Source: an uncultured Roseiflexaceae bacterium
GTDB lineage: Bacteria > Chloroflexota > Chloroflexia > Chloroflexales > Roseiflexaceae
Assembly (NCBI GenBank): GCA_903932805.1
Contig: CAIZHO010000192.1
Coordinates: 1-11,988 of the forward strand
Length of the DNA: 11,988 nt
Direction: 5' to 3'
Shown: in pieces, positions 1 to 6,900 of the stretch
Position numbering within the stretch: position 1 is the stretch's first letter
How the letters are laid out: each line of letters opens with the position of its first letter
The notes under the pieces: model-generated
Databases searched by the model: none
Told to the model about the DNA's origin: nothing
The model's input: only the letters and a program-made list of their open reading frames with translations
Translations under genes and position numbers: made by a program

Positions 1-372
1 GGCCAGGTGAGTATCCCGACCGATTTGGGCAGTGTACGGGCAATCGCCGCAGGTGCCAATCACTCGCTGGCACTCTTGAGCGATGGGACGGTGCGCAGTT
101 GGGGCAATGCAGCGGGTGGTTTGGCGACAGTGCCTGCCAGTGCAACAGCAGTCGTCGCCATCAGCGCTGGGGCAGCGCATAGTGTCGCTCTCACGGCCAG
201 CGGGACCGTGCTCGCCTGGGGCAGCAACAGTAGCGGGCAGACGACGGTCCCGCCTGGGGCCGTCGGAGTCATTGCGATTGCTGCAGGATCGAATCACACC
301 CTCGCGATGACCAGCGATGGGAGCATCATTGCCTGGGGTGCAAATGGAGCGGGACAGAGTAGTATTCCGTAG
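1..372 (+). CDS. RCC1-repeat beta-propeller protein, C-terminal fragment
   Basis: The frame is open from base 1 and ends at TAG 370-372; the true start lies outside the window, so the GTG at 7 is not taken as the start. The visible 123 codons hold almost three RCC1-type repeats of about 40 residues. Each has an AIAAGxNHSLAL-like strand pair, then SDGTVxxWG, then a glycine/asparagine turn ending GQxxxVP (for example AAGANHSLAL, SDGTVRSWG, LAWGSNSSGQTTVP, AAGSNHTLAM). Such repeats form blades of a seven-bladed propeller. In bacteria they are common in large exported or surface proteins, where they are thought to mediate binding. The protein stops right after the last blade, so no C-terminal anchor or sorting domain follows. 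The ligand and the N-terminal architecture cannot be seen. The gene converges on moaC with a 56-base gap. Confidence 0.85.
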   Translation, partial: GQVSIPTDLGSVRAIAAGANHSLALLSDGTVRSWGNAAGGLATVPASATAVVAISAGAAHSVALTASGTVLAWGSNSSGQTTVPPGAVGVIAIAAGSNHTLAMTSDGSIIAWGANGAGQSSIP

Positions 373-428
373 AAAAAGCCACGAAACATCTAAATATTAG
401 GACAAATACATTCGTCTTGTCAGTGTTG

Positions 429-875
429 TCATTCTTTGACTTTGCTGATGAGGCGAATGTTGTGTATCTGCATGGTTTTTTCGACGGCTTTGCACATGTC
501 ATAAATCGTCAATCCGGCGACAGAAACAGCCGTAAGCGCCTCCATTTCGACCCCAGTGCGGCCGGTCGTTTGGACACGTGCCTCGATATCGATGCCGGTA
601 GGACTCGCGCTGAGCGTGACCTCAATCGCTGTCAATGCAAGTGGATGGCAGAGTGGAATCAGATCTGCAGTCTTTTTGGCAGCCATAATCCCAGCAATCC
701 GCGCAACAGCGAGCACATCGCCTTTGGGAAGCCCACCGGCGACAATTAAATCACGGGTTTGTGGCGTCATGATAACGTGCGCTGCAGCAACGGCGGTGCG
801 CTTCTGATCGGGTTTTGCACCGACGTCGACCATGTGTGCATGACCAGCGGCATTCAAGTGGGTCAATTCTGGCAT
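429..875 (-). CDS. moaC: Cyclic pyranopterin monophosphate synthase MoaC
   Basis: MoaC acts with MoaA in the first step of molybdenum cofactor synthesis, converting the cyclic GTP intermediate made by MoaA into cyclic pyranopterin monophosphate in the cytoplasm. The 148-residue product matches the family along its length: [18 protein letters not shown] at 4-21, KGDV at 51-54, [19 protein letters not shown] at 61-79, [14 protein letters not shown] at 107-120 and [10 protein letters not shown] at 124-133. Lys51, His77, Asp126 and Lys129 line up with the conserved active-site residues of E. coli MoaC. The ATG at 873-875 is chosen because GGGAG (complement of 884-888) lies 8 bases upstream and the family N-terminus begins there; the frame stays open much further upstream but that part is antisense to mraZ. 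The C-terminus stops at LISKVKE and lacks the GGKSG-type tail of E. coli MoaC, making it slightly short. No other moa/moe gene is visible. Confidence 0.95.
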   Translation of the reverse strand: MPELTHLNAAGHAHMVDVGAKPDQKRTAVAAAHVIMTPQTRDLIVAGGLPKGDVLAVARIAGIMAAKKTADLIPLCHPLALTAIEVTLSASPTGIDIEARVQTTGRTGVEMEALTAVSVAGLTIYDMCKAVEKTMQIHNIRLISKVKE

Positions 876-919
876 TGGGGTCGCTCCCGTGACTTTTGCG
901 TGATTTTTTACGCCACCCA

Positions 920-948
920 ATTGTAGCATTTGTGCTGTTTTTGGTAAA
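920..948 (-). promoter_or_regulatory. Predicted sigma70-type promoter of moaC
   Basis: Read on the minus strand, a -35-like TTTACC (943-948; 4/6 to consensus) and a -10 TACAAT (920-925; 5/6) are separated by exactly 17 bases. Transcription would begin near 912-914, giving a leader of roughly 38 bases before the moaC ATG at 875. It stands back-to-back with the mraZ promoter, the two -35 boxes being only 6 bases apart. This is pattern matching only. Confidence 0.5.
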
Positions 949-954
949 AAACTG

Positions 955-983
955 TTGCAATTTGTCCACATTGTGCATATAAT
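955..983 (+). promoter_or_regulatory. Predicted sigma70-type promoter of the mraZ operon
   Basis: TTGCAA (955-960) and a perfect TATAAT (978-983) are separated by 17 bases, a near-ideal housekeeping promoter. The expected start of transcription is about 989-991, directly in front of the three MraZ-type repeats, leaving a leader of about 67 bases before mraZ. No other convincing promoter was noticed between the genes downstream, so it probably drives the whole rightward gene string. Confidence 0.75.
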
Positions 984-992
984 GTTGATAAG

Positions 993-1017
993 TGGGGATG
1001 AGTGGGGAATAGTGGGG
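993..1017 (+). promoter_or_regulatory. MraZ operator: three TGGGG direct repeats
   Basis: TGGGG occurs at 993-997, 1003-1007 and 1013-1017, that is three direct repeats each separated by 5 bases, one per helical turn (the repeated unit reads GTGGGG). E. coli MraZ is known to bind three TGGGN repeats with 5-base spacers upstream of its own operon, so this matches both motif and spacing. Here the repeats begin about 10 bases after the -10 box and overlap the predicted transcription start and early leader, a placement suited to autorepression. Confidence 0.85.
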
Positions 1018-1022
1018 CAATT

Positions 1023-1053
1023 CACCTGCAAAAGGTGAGGCCACTCATGAGGG
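1023..1053 (+). promoter_or_regulatory. mraZ leader: small hairpin and two Shine-Dalgarno candidates
   Basis: CACCT (1023-1027) and AGGTG (1033-1037) can pair as a perfect 5-bp stem with a 5-base loop. The right arm is part of AGGTGAGG (1033-1040), the strongest Shine-Dalgarno-like sequence. That sequence lies 17 bases from the mraZ ATG at 1058 but only 6 bases from an out-of-frame ATG at 1047. A second candidate, GAGGG (1049-1053), is only 4 bases from the mraZ start. The hairpin is short, so a regulatory role is only a suggestion. Confidence 0.4.
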
Positions 1054-1057
1054 TCGC

Positions 1058-1492
1058 ATGTTTCTCGGCGAACACGAGTATTCCATCGACGACAAAAATC
1101 GCATGGCCATACCGGCACGTTACCGCACGCTTGTGGGTGATGGGCTGGTGGTGACGCGTGGATTCGATGCGTGCGTGATGGGGATCCCGATGAACGTCTG
1201 GCGCATTTTGGCCGATCAAGTGAGTGGGTTACCGCCGAGCGAACCCAACACACGTACCTTGCAACGTCTGCTGTTTTCTGCGGCCACCGAGTGTGACCTC
1301 GACAAACAGGGGCGTATTTTGTTGCCGCAGACGTTGCGCGACTATGCCGATGTGGGTACATCAACGGTCGTCATCGTGGGTGTCAACAAGTATTTCGAAA
1401 TCTGGTCACCGCAGCGCTGGCAAGAGCGTGTGACGGCGATGGATAGCGGGAACGATCACCTCTTCGCCCAACTCACCAGCATTAAGATCTAA
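1058..1492 (+). CDS. mraZ: Transcriptional regulator MraZ
   Basis: MraZ is the first gene of most dcw (division and cell wall) clusters and encodes a ring-forming DNA-binding protein of the SpoVT/AbrB fold that represses its own operon in E. coli. The 144-residue product has family length and two tandem AbrB-like halves. The first starts [15 protein letters not shown] with IPARYR (about 1-50). The second carries [14 protein letters not shown] (77-90) and then [10 protein letters not shown] (107-116). Arg15 is at the position of the E. coli MraZ Arg implicated in DNA binding. In the first half the usual DxKGR is DDKNR, with Asn14 replacing the glycine. The start is fixed by the conserved MFxG N-terminus. 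It is preceded by its likely own operator (993-1017) and followed after 2 bases by rsmH, which it normally accompanies. Confidence 0.95.
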   Translation: MFLGEHEYSIDDKNRMAIPARYRTLVGDGLVVTRGFDACVMGIPMNVWRILADQVSGLPPSEPNTRTLQRLLFSAATECDLDKQGRILLPQTLRDYADVGTSTVVIVGVNKYFEIWSPQRWQERVTAMDSGNDHLFAQLTSIKI

Positions 1493-1494
1493 AC

Positions 1495-2394
1495 ATGCAG
1501 ACCTTCCAGCACACGTCGGTGCTCATGGACGAAGCAATGACTTTGCTCGACCCGCAGCGCGGAGGCGTGTATGTCGATGGCACATTGGGTGGCGGTGGTC
1601 ACGCAGCAGCGGTATTGGCGCGGGCACCCCAGTCAAGCAGCCTCATAGGCATCGAACTCGACCCAGCAGCAATTGCTGCGGCCGATGCGGTGCTGGCCCC
1701 GTATGCACCGCGCTATCAAATTGTCCGTGGGAACTACGCCGATATGGCCGGTATTTGTCGTCGTGCTGGCGTGACTGAGGTGGCGGGGATCCTGCTCGAT
1801 ATTGGCGTGTCATCGCATCAGCTCGACACCCCAGAGCGCGGCTTTTCGTTCAAATACCCGGCAGCCCTGGACATGCGCCTCGACCCCGATGCACCGATCG
1901 ATGCAGCGCATATCGTCAACACGTACAGCGAAGTCGACCTGGCCGACATCATTTTTCAGTATGGCGAAGAACGCGCCTCACGACGCATCGCCAAGCTCAT
2001 CGTTGCGCAGCGCAAGCGTGCGCCGATAACGACGACGACTGAACTCGCAGACCTGGTGGCGCATGCACTCGGCGGTAAGCGGGGCAAAATCCACCCAGCA
2101 ACGCGGACGTTCCAAGCGTTGCGCATCGCCGTGAACGGCGAGCTTGCTGTGTTGACCGCAGTCATCCCCGTTACTCTCGAGCTGTTGGCACGCGGCGGGC
2201 GGTTGGTGATTATCAGCTTTCATTCGCTCGAGGATCGCATCGTCAAACATGCCTTCCGTGATGTATGTTCCCAGAGCATGGTCAGGCGGTATCGTCTATT
2301 GACCAAGCATCCACTCACCGCGAGCGATGCAGAACTCGCCGCGAACCCACGCAGTCGCAGTGCCAAGATGCGTGCCATCGAGTATGTCGGGTAG
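1495..2394 (+). CDS. rsmH: 16S rRNA (cytosine(1402)-N(4))-methyltransferase RsmH
   Basis: RsmH (formerly MraW) uses S-adenosylmethionine to N4-methylate C1402 in the ribosomal P-site decoding region of 16S rRNA. The 299-residue product has the family signatures in order: HTSVLMDEAM (6-15), the SAM-binding glycine motif VDGTLGGGGHA (27-37), GIELDP (52-57), LLDIGVSSHQLD (100-111) with RGFSF (115-119), HPATRTFQALRIAVN (200-214), LLARGGRLVIISFHSLEDRIVK (230-251, contains the SFHSLEDR signature) and the terminal NPRSRSAKMRA (284-294). The segment between SLEDR and NPRSRSAK is compact. The ATG follows the mraZ stop by 2 bases and has no clear Shine-Dalgarno sequence, suggesting translation coupled to mraZ. 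Confidence 0.96.
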   Translation: MQTFQHTSVLMDEAMTLLDPQRGGVYVDGTLGGGGHAAAVLARAPQSSSLIGIELDPAAIAAADAVLAPYAPRYQIVRGNYADMAGICRRAGVTEVAGILLDIGVSSHQLDTPERGFSFKYPAALDMRLDPDAPIDAAHIVNTYSEVDLADIIFQYGEERASRRIAKLIVAQRKRAPITTTTELADLVAHALGGKRGKIHPATRTFQALRIAVNGELAVLTAVIPVTLELLARGGRLVIISFHSLEDRIVKHAFRDVCSQSMVRRYRLLTKHPLTASDAELAANPRSRSAKMRAIEYVG

Positions 2395-2406
2395 AGGGAG
2401 GGGCAG

Positions 2407-3567
2407 ATGAACGCAACCATCAATCAACTCACAAATGATCACACCGTTGAAGTCGAAGCGACCCCGGTGCACATCCCCCCATACCGCATGGGGTACGCAT
2501 TGTTGCGTGCACAGTCACTGCTGGGTTTTGTTGCATTGGTTATTCGCTGCGGTATCGCGGTCATGCTGTTGCCTGCCCTGTTGTCCCCTGCCCAGACCGG
2601 TCGTTGGTATGCGTTGATCCCACTCGTCTACTTTTGTTTCAGCCTGTTGGCAGTGCGCATACCTCAGACGAATGCATCGGTACGCACCGTACTTGATGGG
2701 CTGTTTGTGTTCTTTTTTGTGAATCTGACCGGTGGTATTGATCGCGATGCGGTGGTGTTGCTGGCGGCGGTTATCGCGTTGGCAATGATCGAAGACGGGG
2801 TCCGTGGCAGTGTCATCGCTGCGTGCCTTGGGCTGATGGGAGTGTTGCTGAGTGCAGTGATTGCATTGCCACTGGTGCCGCCGGCACTGCCGATGGCATT
2901 GTTGACTGTGTTTGTGACCGGGGTTGCCTGTAGTTGGCTCGGTGCGATGACCGAACGCCTCGTGCAGTATGTCTGTACGGGAGTGCAATCCCATCACCAA
3001 CCCGCACAGCCTGCAAAGGATCACCATCACCCCCATGCATGGGCAGGCGACATCGAGCAACTCCTCAAAATAAGCAATCCGCAGCAGCTCTTGCGCGCTG
3101 CCAAACACTATGCGCGTTCGGTTGCAACTGTCCCGGTAGATATCCAGGTAGGGACAATGCGGATGGGGAGTGTAGGCACTGACGCGACGCGGATTGTCTG
3201 TGAGGCTGGTGGGCAGCGGGTAGTGCTGACCGTCCATTGCACCCCTGCGCGCATCCCTGCAACCGTGAGTGGCACATTGCGGGTTATCGGTCATATCGTT
3301 GCCCGGCAATGGAATGTCCCGGTGCACATCGTCGAAGCGGTCGATGTCACCCCGACGCAGCCGATGTTGACCAGTGTCTCGACATGGGAGACCCTCGACA
3401 TCCCAAGCGCGGGCGATGCACCCGTCATCTGCGAAGAAACAGCCGCACCGACCATGCCGTTGCAACAGGCAGTCCTGACGGTGGAACTGCCAGAACCAGG
3501 CGAACTCCACCCCAAACGGCGTCAACGTGCCCATGTTGCACAATCGCAGCTCGATTTGTGGATCTAA
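2407..3567 (+). CDS. Six-helix membrane protein with sensor-like cytoplasmic region
   Basis: The 386-residue product is not recognised as a named family. Hydrophobic segments at about 38-58, 66-84, 95-109, 113-129, 134-155 and 160-180 predict five to six membrane helices. LTGGID at 107-112, between the third and fourth, resembles the membrane sensor region of some Chloroflexota histidine kinases (from memory, not searched). A histidine-rich linker follows (195-210, including HHQPAQ and DHHHPH), then a soluble part (about 214-310) whose start DIEQLLKISNPQQLLRAA and alternation of strands and helices suggest a degenerate GAF-like or kinase-associated fold; no HisKA, HATPase or GGDEF motif is present. 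The tail (about 310-386) is proline/acidic and ends KRRQRAHVAQSQLDLWI. The start is supported by a strong GAGGGAGGGG (2394-2403) 3 bases ahead, overlapping the rsmH stop. It lies where ftsL or another dcw gene would be expected. Confidence 0.85.
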   Translation: MNATINQLTNDHTVEVEATPVHIPPYRMGYALLRAQSLLGFVALVIRCGIAVMLLPALLSPAQTGRWYALIPLVYFCFSLLAVRIPQTNASVRTVLDGLFVFFFVNLTGGIDRDAVVLLAAVIALAMIEDGVRGSVIAACLGLMGVLLSAVIALPLVPPALPMALLTVFVTGVACSWLGAMTERLVQYVCTGVQSHHQPAQPAKDHHHPHAWAGDIEQLLKISNPQQLLRAAKHYARSVATVPVDIQVGTMRMGSVGTDATRIVCEAGGQRVVLTVHCTPARIPATVSGTLRVIGHIVARQWNVPVHIVEAVDVTPTQPMLTSVSTWETLDIPSAGDAPVICEETAAPTMPLQQAVLTVELPEPGELHPKRRQRAHVAQSQLDLWI

Positions 3568-3578
3568 CCGATGGAAGC

Positions 3579-3582
3579 AGGA
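3579..3582 (+). promoter_or_regulatory. Ribosome binding site deciding the start at 3589
   Basis: AGGA within GCAGGA lies 6 bases before the ATG at 3589. The in-frame ATG at 3571 has no Shine-Dalgarno-like sequence in front of it, so the later start is preferred. Confidence 0.5.
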
Positions 3583-3588
3583 ACCATC

Positions 3589-3930
3589 ATGCTCGTGAGT
3601 GACCTGTTGGATCGACTGCAATTTGTGCAGCTCATCATGGCTGGGATCTTCTTTTTGTGTGGGGTAATCATGCTCATCGGTGGCATGGCCATCGTGATGA
3701 ATCGGATCTACCGCGAGACCATGCGCATGATGTCTGCCCAATCTGGTCGCTTACAGGGCAAATCACTCATCGATTTGGGAGTGCCTGCTGCCATCGAAAC
3801 GACGTTGTCTTTGGCATCGGTCGTGAGTAGATTGTTGCATACCGCGTTGGGTATCGGGATTTTTCTGGCGGTCCTTGGTGCAGCGATCTGCACGGCGAGC
3901 TTTTGGATGACGACGCAGATTATGCAGTAG
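3589..3930 (+). CDS. Small two-helix membrane protein of unknown function
   Basis: The 113-residue product (119 if the earlier ATG at 3571 is used) is not recognised. It has a short polar start (MLVSDLLDRLQFVQ), a strongly hydrophobic helix at about 13-38 and a basic, amphipathic central part (about 39-80: RIYRETMRMM, SGRLQGKSLIDLG). A second helix follows at about 84-108, and the end is short (MTTQIMQ). The positive charge just after helix 1 predicts a hairpin with both termini outside and the loop in the cytoplasm. Small hairpin proteins like this often act as partners of larger membrane or cytoplasmic proteins. Its position, tightly between the six-helix protein and the giant NTPase-TPR gene (6-base gap), suggests the three act together, which is inference. 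Confidence 0.75.
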   Translation: MLVSDLLDRLQFVQLIMAGIFFLCGVIMLIGGMAIVMNRIYRETMRMMSAQSGRLQGKSLIDLGVPAAIETTLSLASVVSRLLHTALGIGIFLAVLGAAICTASFWMTTQIMQ

Positions 3931-3936
3931 AGACCA

Positions 3937-6900
3937 ATGATCGACACGACGACGTGGCTCAAAACTTACGTTCAGGCCGTGGTGGCACACGCTGCGAGTA
4001 CCGCAGTACGTGGGCTGCCCATACTGTCGTTGACGAACGAAGGGAACGAGCGCGGACGTGCCAATCCGGTGAGTCTGCGGCAGCTCCTCGAGCAACAGCC
4101 ACGGGTTCTCGTGGTTGGTCCGCCGGGTGCAGGCAAAAGCACCTGCCTGCTGCAAACCGTACTTCACTATGCCGATGTGCACGTAAGCGATGGCCGTGCT
4201 ACCAAATCTAAACAGCAGACGTTGCTCCCGATCTATGTCGATATGGGACGGTACCGTGATTCGATAGAACAAACCATTGCCGATTGTTACGCGATCCCCA
4301 TGCCGCCTGCATGGCGCGAATTTGCCAGTATGCCACTGGTGTTTTGTATTGATGGCCTCGAGTTACTCCCGTCGGCAATCCAACTGACCGCCCTGTCGCA
4401 TATTGCTGCCTTGATGAGCACTATGGGTCCGCAAGCTCGCTGGGTGCTGTCGTGCCGGAGCGAGGCACTACCGTTGTTCCGCCCGTGGTTCAGCAGTGCA
4501 GAGGTGCGCACTCTACGGCCATTGACCCCCAAAGAAATCATTGCAACAGCCCGGAGCCTGTGCGGTGAAGGTCTCGCACAGGCAATCGAACAAGACGACG
4601 CAGTGGCGGCTTTGGCCAGCCGTCCACGCTGGTTTGCGACGTTGCTAGAGCTCCAACGGACCGGCGCGTATGCCGGGGTGGCCTTCCGGAGCCGCTGGAT
4701 GTGGGAGTGGTTAACCGCTACATTGACCGCGGTCAATGTTGATCCAGTACCTGCGTTAGCCCTGTTGGTCAGTCTGAATCAGCAGTTTGGCGAGCAGAGT
4801 GATACATGGGCTTTGGTCGATGTGGTACTGCGATTGCGTATCGGCGGGCAAAATACCGCCACGCTGGCGCAACAACTGCTCGGTGCCCCTGCCAGCGAGG
4901 GTGACATCATCGCGTTGCGCGGGCTAGTAGCGGCGGGCATTATCTACTTTGACTACGAGCAGCAAGCGTTGTCATTTCGTCATCCGCTGATCCGATCGGT
5001 TGTCCGTGCCAAACAATGGAACATGCATGCACCGACAGAGTGGAGTGTGACGCAGATTGCAAGCGACGAGGATGCACTCGCCATCGCCGTTGATATGAGC
5101 GAAAACCGTGCTGCGGTGTTGCGCCGGTTGTTTGAACTGGGGATGATTCGCCCCGCAGTCAAAGCGGTTCTCAATAGCGGTGAACGTGAGCGTGTCGAAG
5201 GACTGCTGCAATCTGCGGGTGTCAAGACTGCCAGTATGCGCATTGCAGTCGCTGATATTCTGCAACAAGAAGGGGCAATCGGCCATGCCCGTACCCAGCT
5301 CGAAGGAATTTCGGGTGAACAGCGTCAAGATGTCGATGTAGTCCGCCGCATCGCCGAATTGGCACTCTCGCAGGGTGATTGGACGGCAGCGGTACAAGCA
5401 TTCGAATTACTGTGTTCGTTGCGTCCTGATGACCTCGCTGCCCGTACCCAGCTCGGCGTAGCCTATGGCAAACTCGGTTCACTCGAAGCGGCAGCACAGT
5501 CGTTGCAATCTCTGATGACGATTTATCGTCGGCAGAGTGCGACGGTGGCGCATGAATTGGGACAAATCTATGTGCGCCAACACAATTACCCAGCCGCGTT
5601 GACTGCATTTGATCAGGCACTCGCAGATGTCCAAGACGATCCGTCATTGTATCGCGCCAAAGGCGCAGTCCTCGAGTCGTTGCGTCGTTTTGATGATGCC
5701 AACGCCTTACTCCAGGGAGCATTGGGGCGTTTGGGTGATCAGCCCGAGTTGCTGGCAGCGTTGGGGCGTGTCTGTCTCGAGCGCGGTGACCCTGCCAAAG
5801 CACAGTATTACCTCGAAAAGTCGATTGCACTCGCCCCAAATGATGCGCAGAGTCATGCGGCGTTAGGCCGTGTGCGTACCGCCAACGGTGACCACCATGG
5901 TGCCCTGACATCGTTGCAACGAGCGGTAGCACTCGAACCAAACGACGAGACACTGTATATTGCGCTGGGGAACGCGAGTGCCGCGGTTGGTCATGGCGAG
6001 GATGCGGTCAGTGCGCTCCGCAAGGCAGTCGCGATTGCACCCAAAAGCATCACCGCACAACGCCATTTGGCACAACAGTTGCAGGCACATGGGGCCAGCG
6101 ATGAGGCAGTCCAGATTGTCCGTGCTGCGCTGAGTCAGTCGGGTACCGACGCAGACCTGCAGAGCGACCTCGCCGGATTGCTCTGGCAACGCGGTGAATA
6201 CGATGCGGCCTTGGCTACCTATCGCAAAGCAATTACGCTGACCCCGCATCAGAGCACCCACATGCATACGATGGCCAAAGCGTTGAGCGACGTTGGGCGC
6301 TTCCGTGAGGCCGCAGAGGTCTACAACAAAGCAATTGGGATCGATGCAGACAACGTAGAATTGCTCATCGATGCGATTCGCGTCTATGAACATTTGGGCC
6401 AAATCGAGCAAGGCGATGCGCTCATCCAGCGTGCCCTGATCCATCACGGCGATGATGCCCGTCTGCTCCGGACCGCCGCCGGCTTTGCGATGCGCCGCGG
6501 CAAGCTGAAGCGGGCGCGGAGCTATATTGCCAAAGCACTGTGGCAGAACCGACATGACGATGCCACCTGGTTGCAGGCAGCGCAATTGCACATCGCCGAA
6601 CGTGCCTGGAAGCCCGCCATTGCCGCGGTGCGGTTCATCGGCGATGTCATGCGGTTCCCCCACGCGCTCGAAGTCCTCGGTCAGGCATTGGCAGGCGCCG
6701 GCAAATACGATGAAGCAATGGCGACGTTCGAACAAGCATTGCGTCAGACCCCCGAGTCAGCGTCGACCCTGCTGGCATACTCAAAATCCATGGCCCAAAA
6801 CGGCCGGTTTGATTTTGCCTATGAACAGGCCCGCAAAGCGTATCTGGTCAATTCGAACGATATCGACATCATCTTGCAGATGGCACGTATGGGGCTCGAA

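Noticed and set aside
401..421. GACAA...TTGTC inverted repeat between the converging RCC1 gene and moaC as a terminator
   Set aside because: The stem is only 5 bp, AT-rich, with an 11-base loop and no T-run on either strand, so it is not a convincing terminator.
417..749. Plus-strand open frame of 110 codons over moaC
   Set aside because: It is antisense to a clearly recognised moaC and has no motif of its own.
961..970. TTGTCCACA, one mismatch from a DnaA box, between the -35 and -10 boxes of mraZ
   Set aside because: It is a single imperfect site with no companions, so chance occurrence is likely. Kept only as a note.
876..1364. Open minus-strand extension upstream of moaC, giving a 311-residue frame
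   Set aside because: It is antisense to mraZ and has no MoaC-like or other recognisable content. The ribosome site and family N-terminus place the start at 875.
2515..3741. Long minus-strand open frame of 408 codons opposite the six-helix membrane gene
   Set aside because: Its translation is rich in His, Arg, Gln and Cys with no domain pattern, and the opposite strand has clear membrane helices and strong operon spacing, so it is a shadow.
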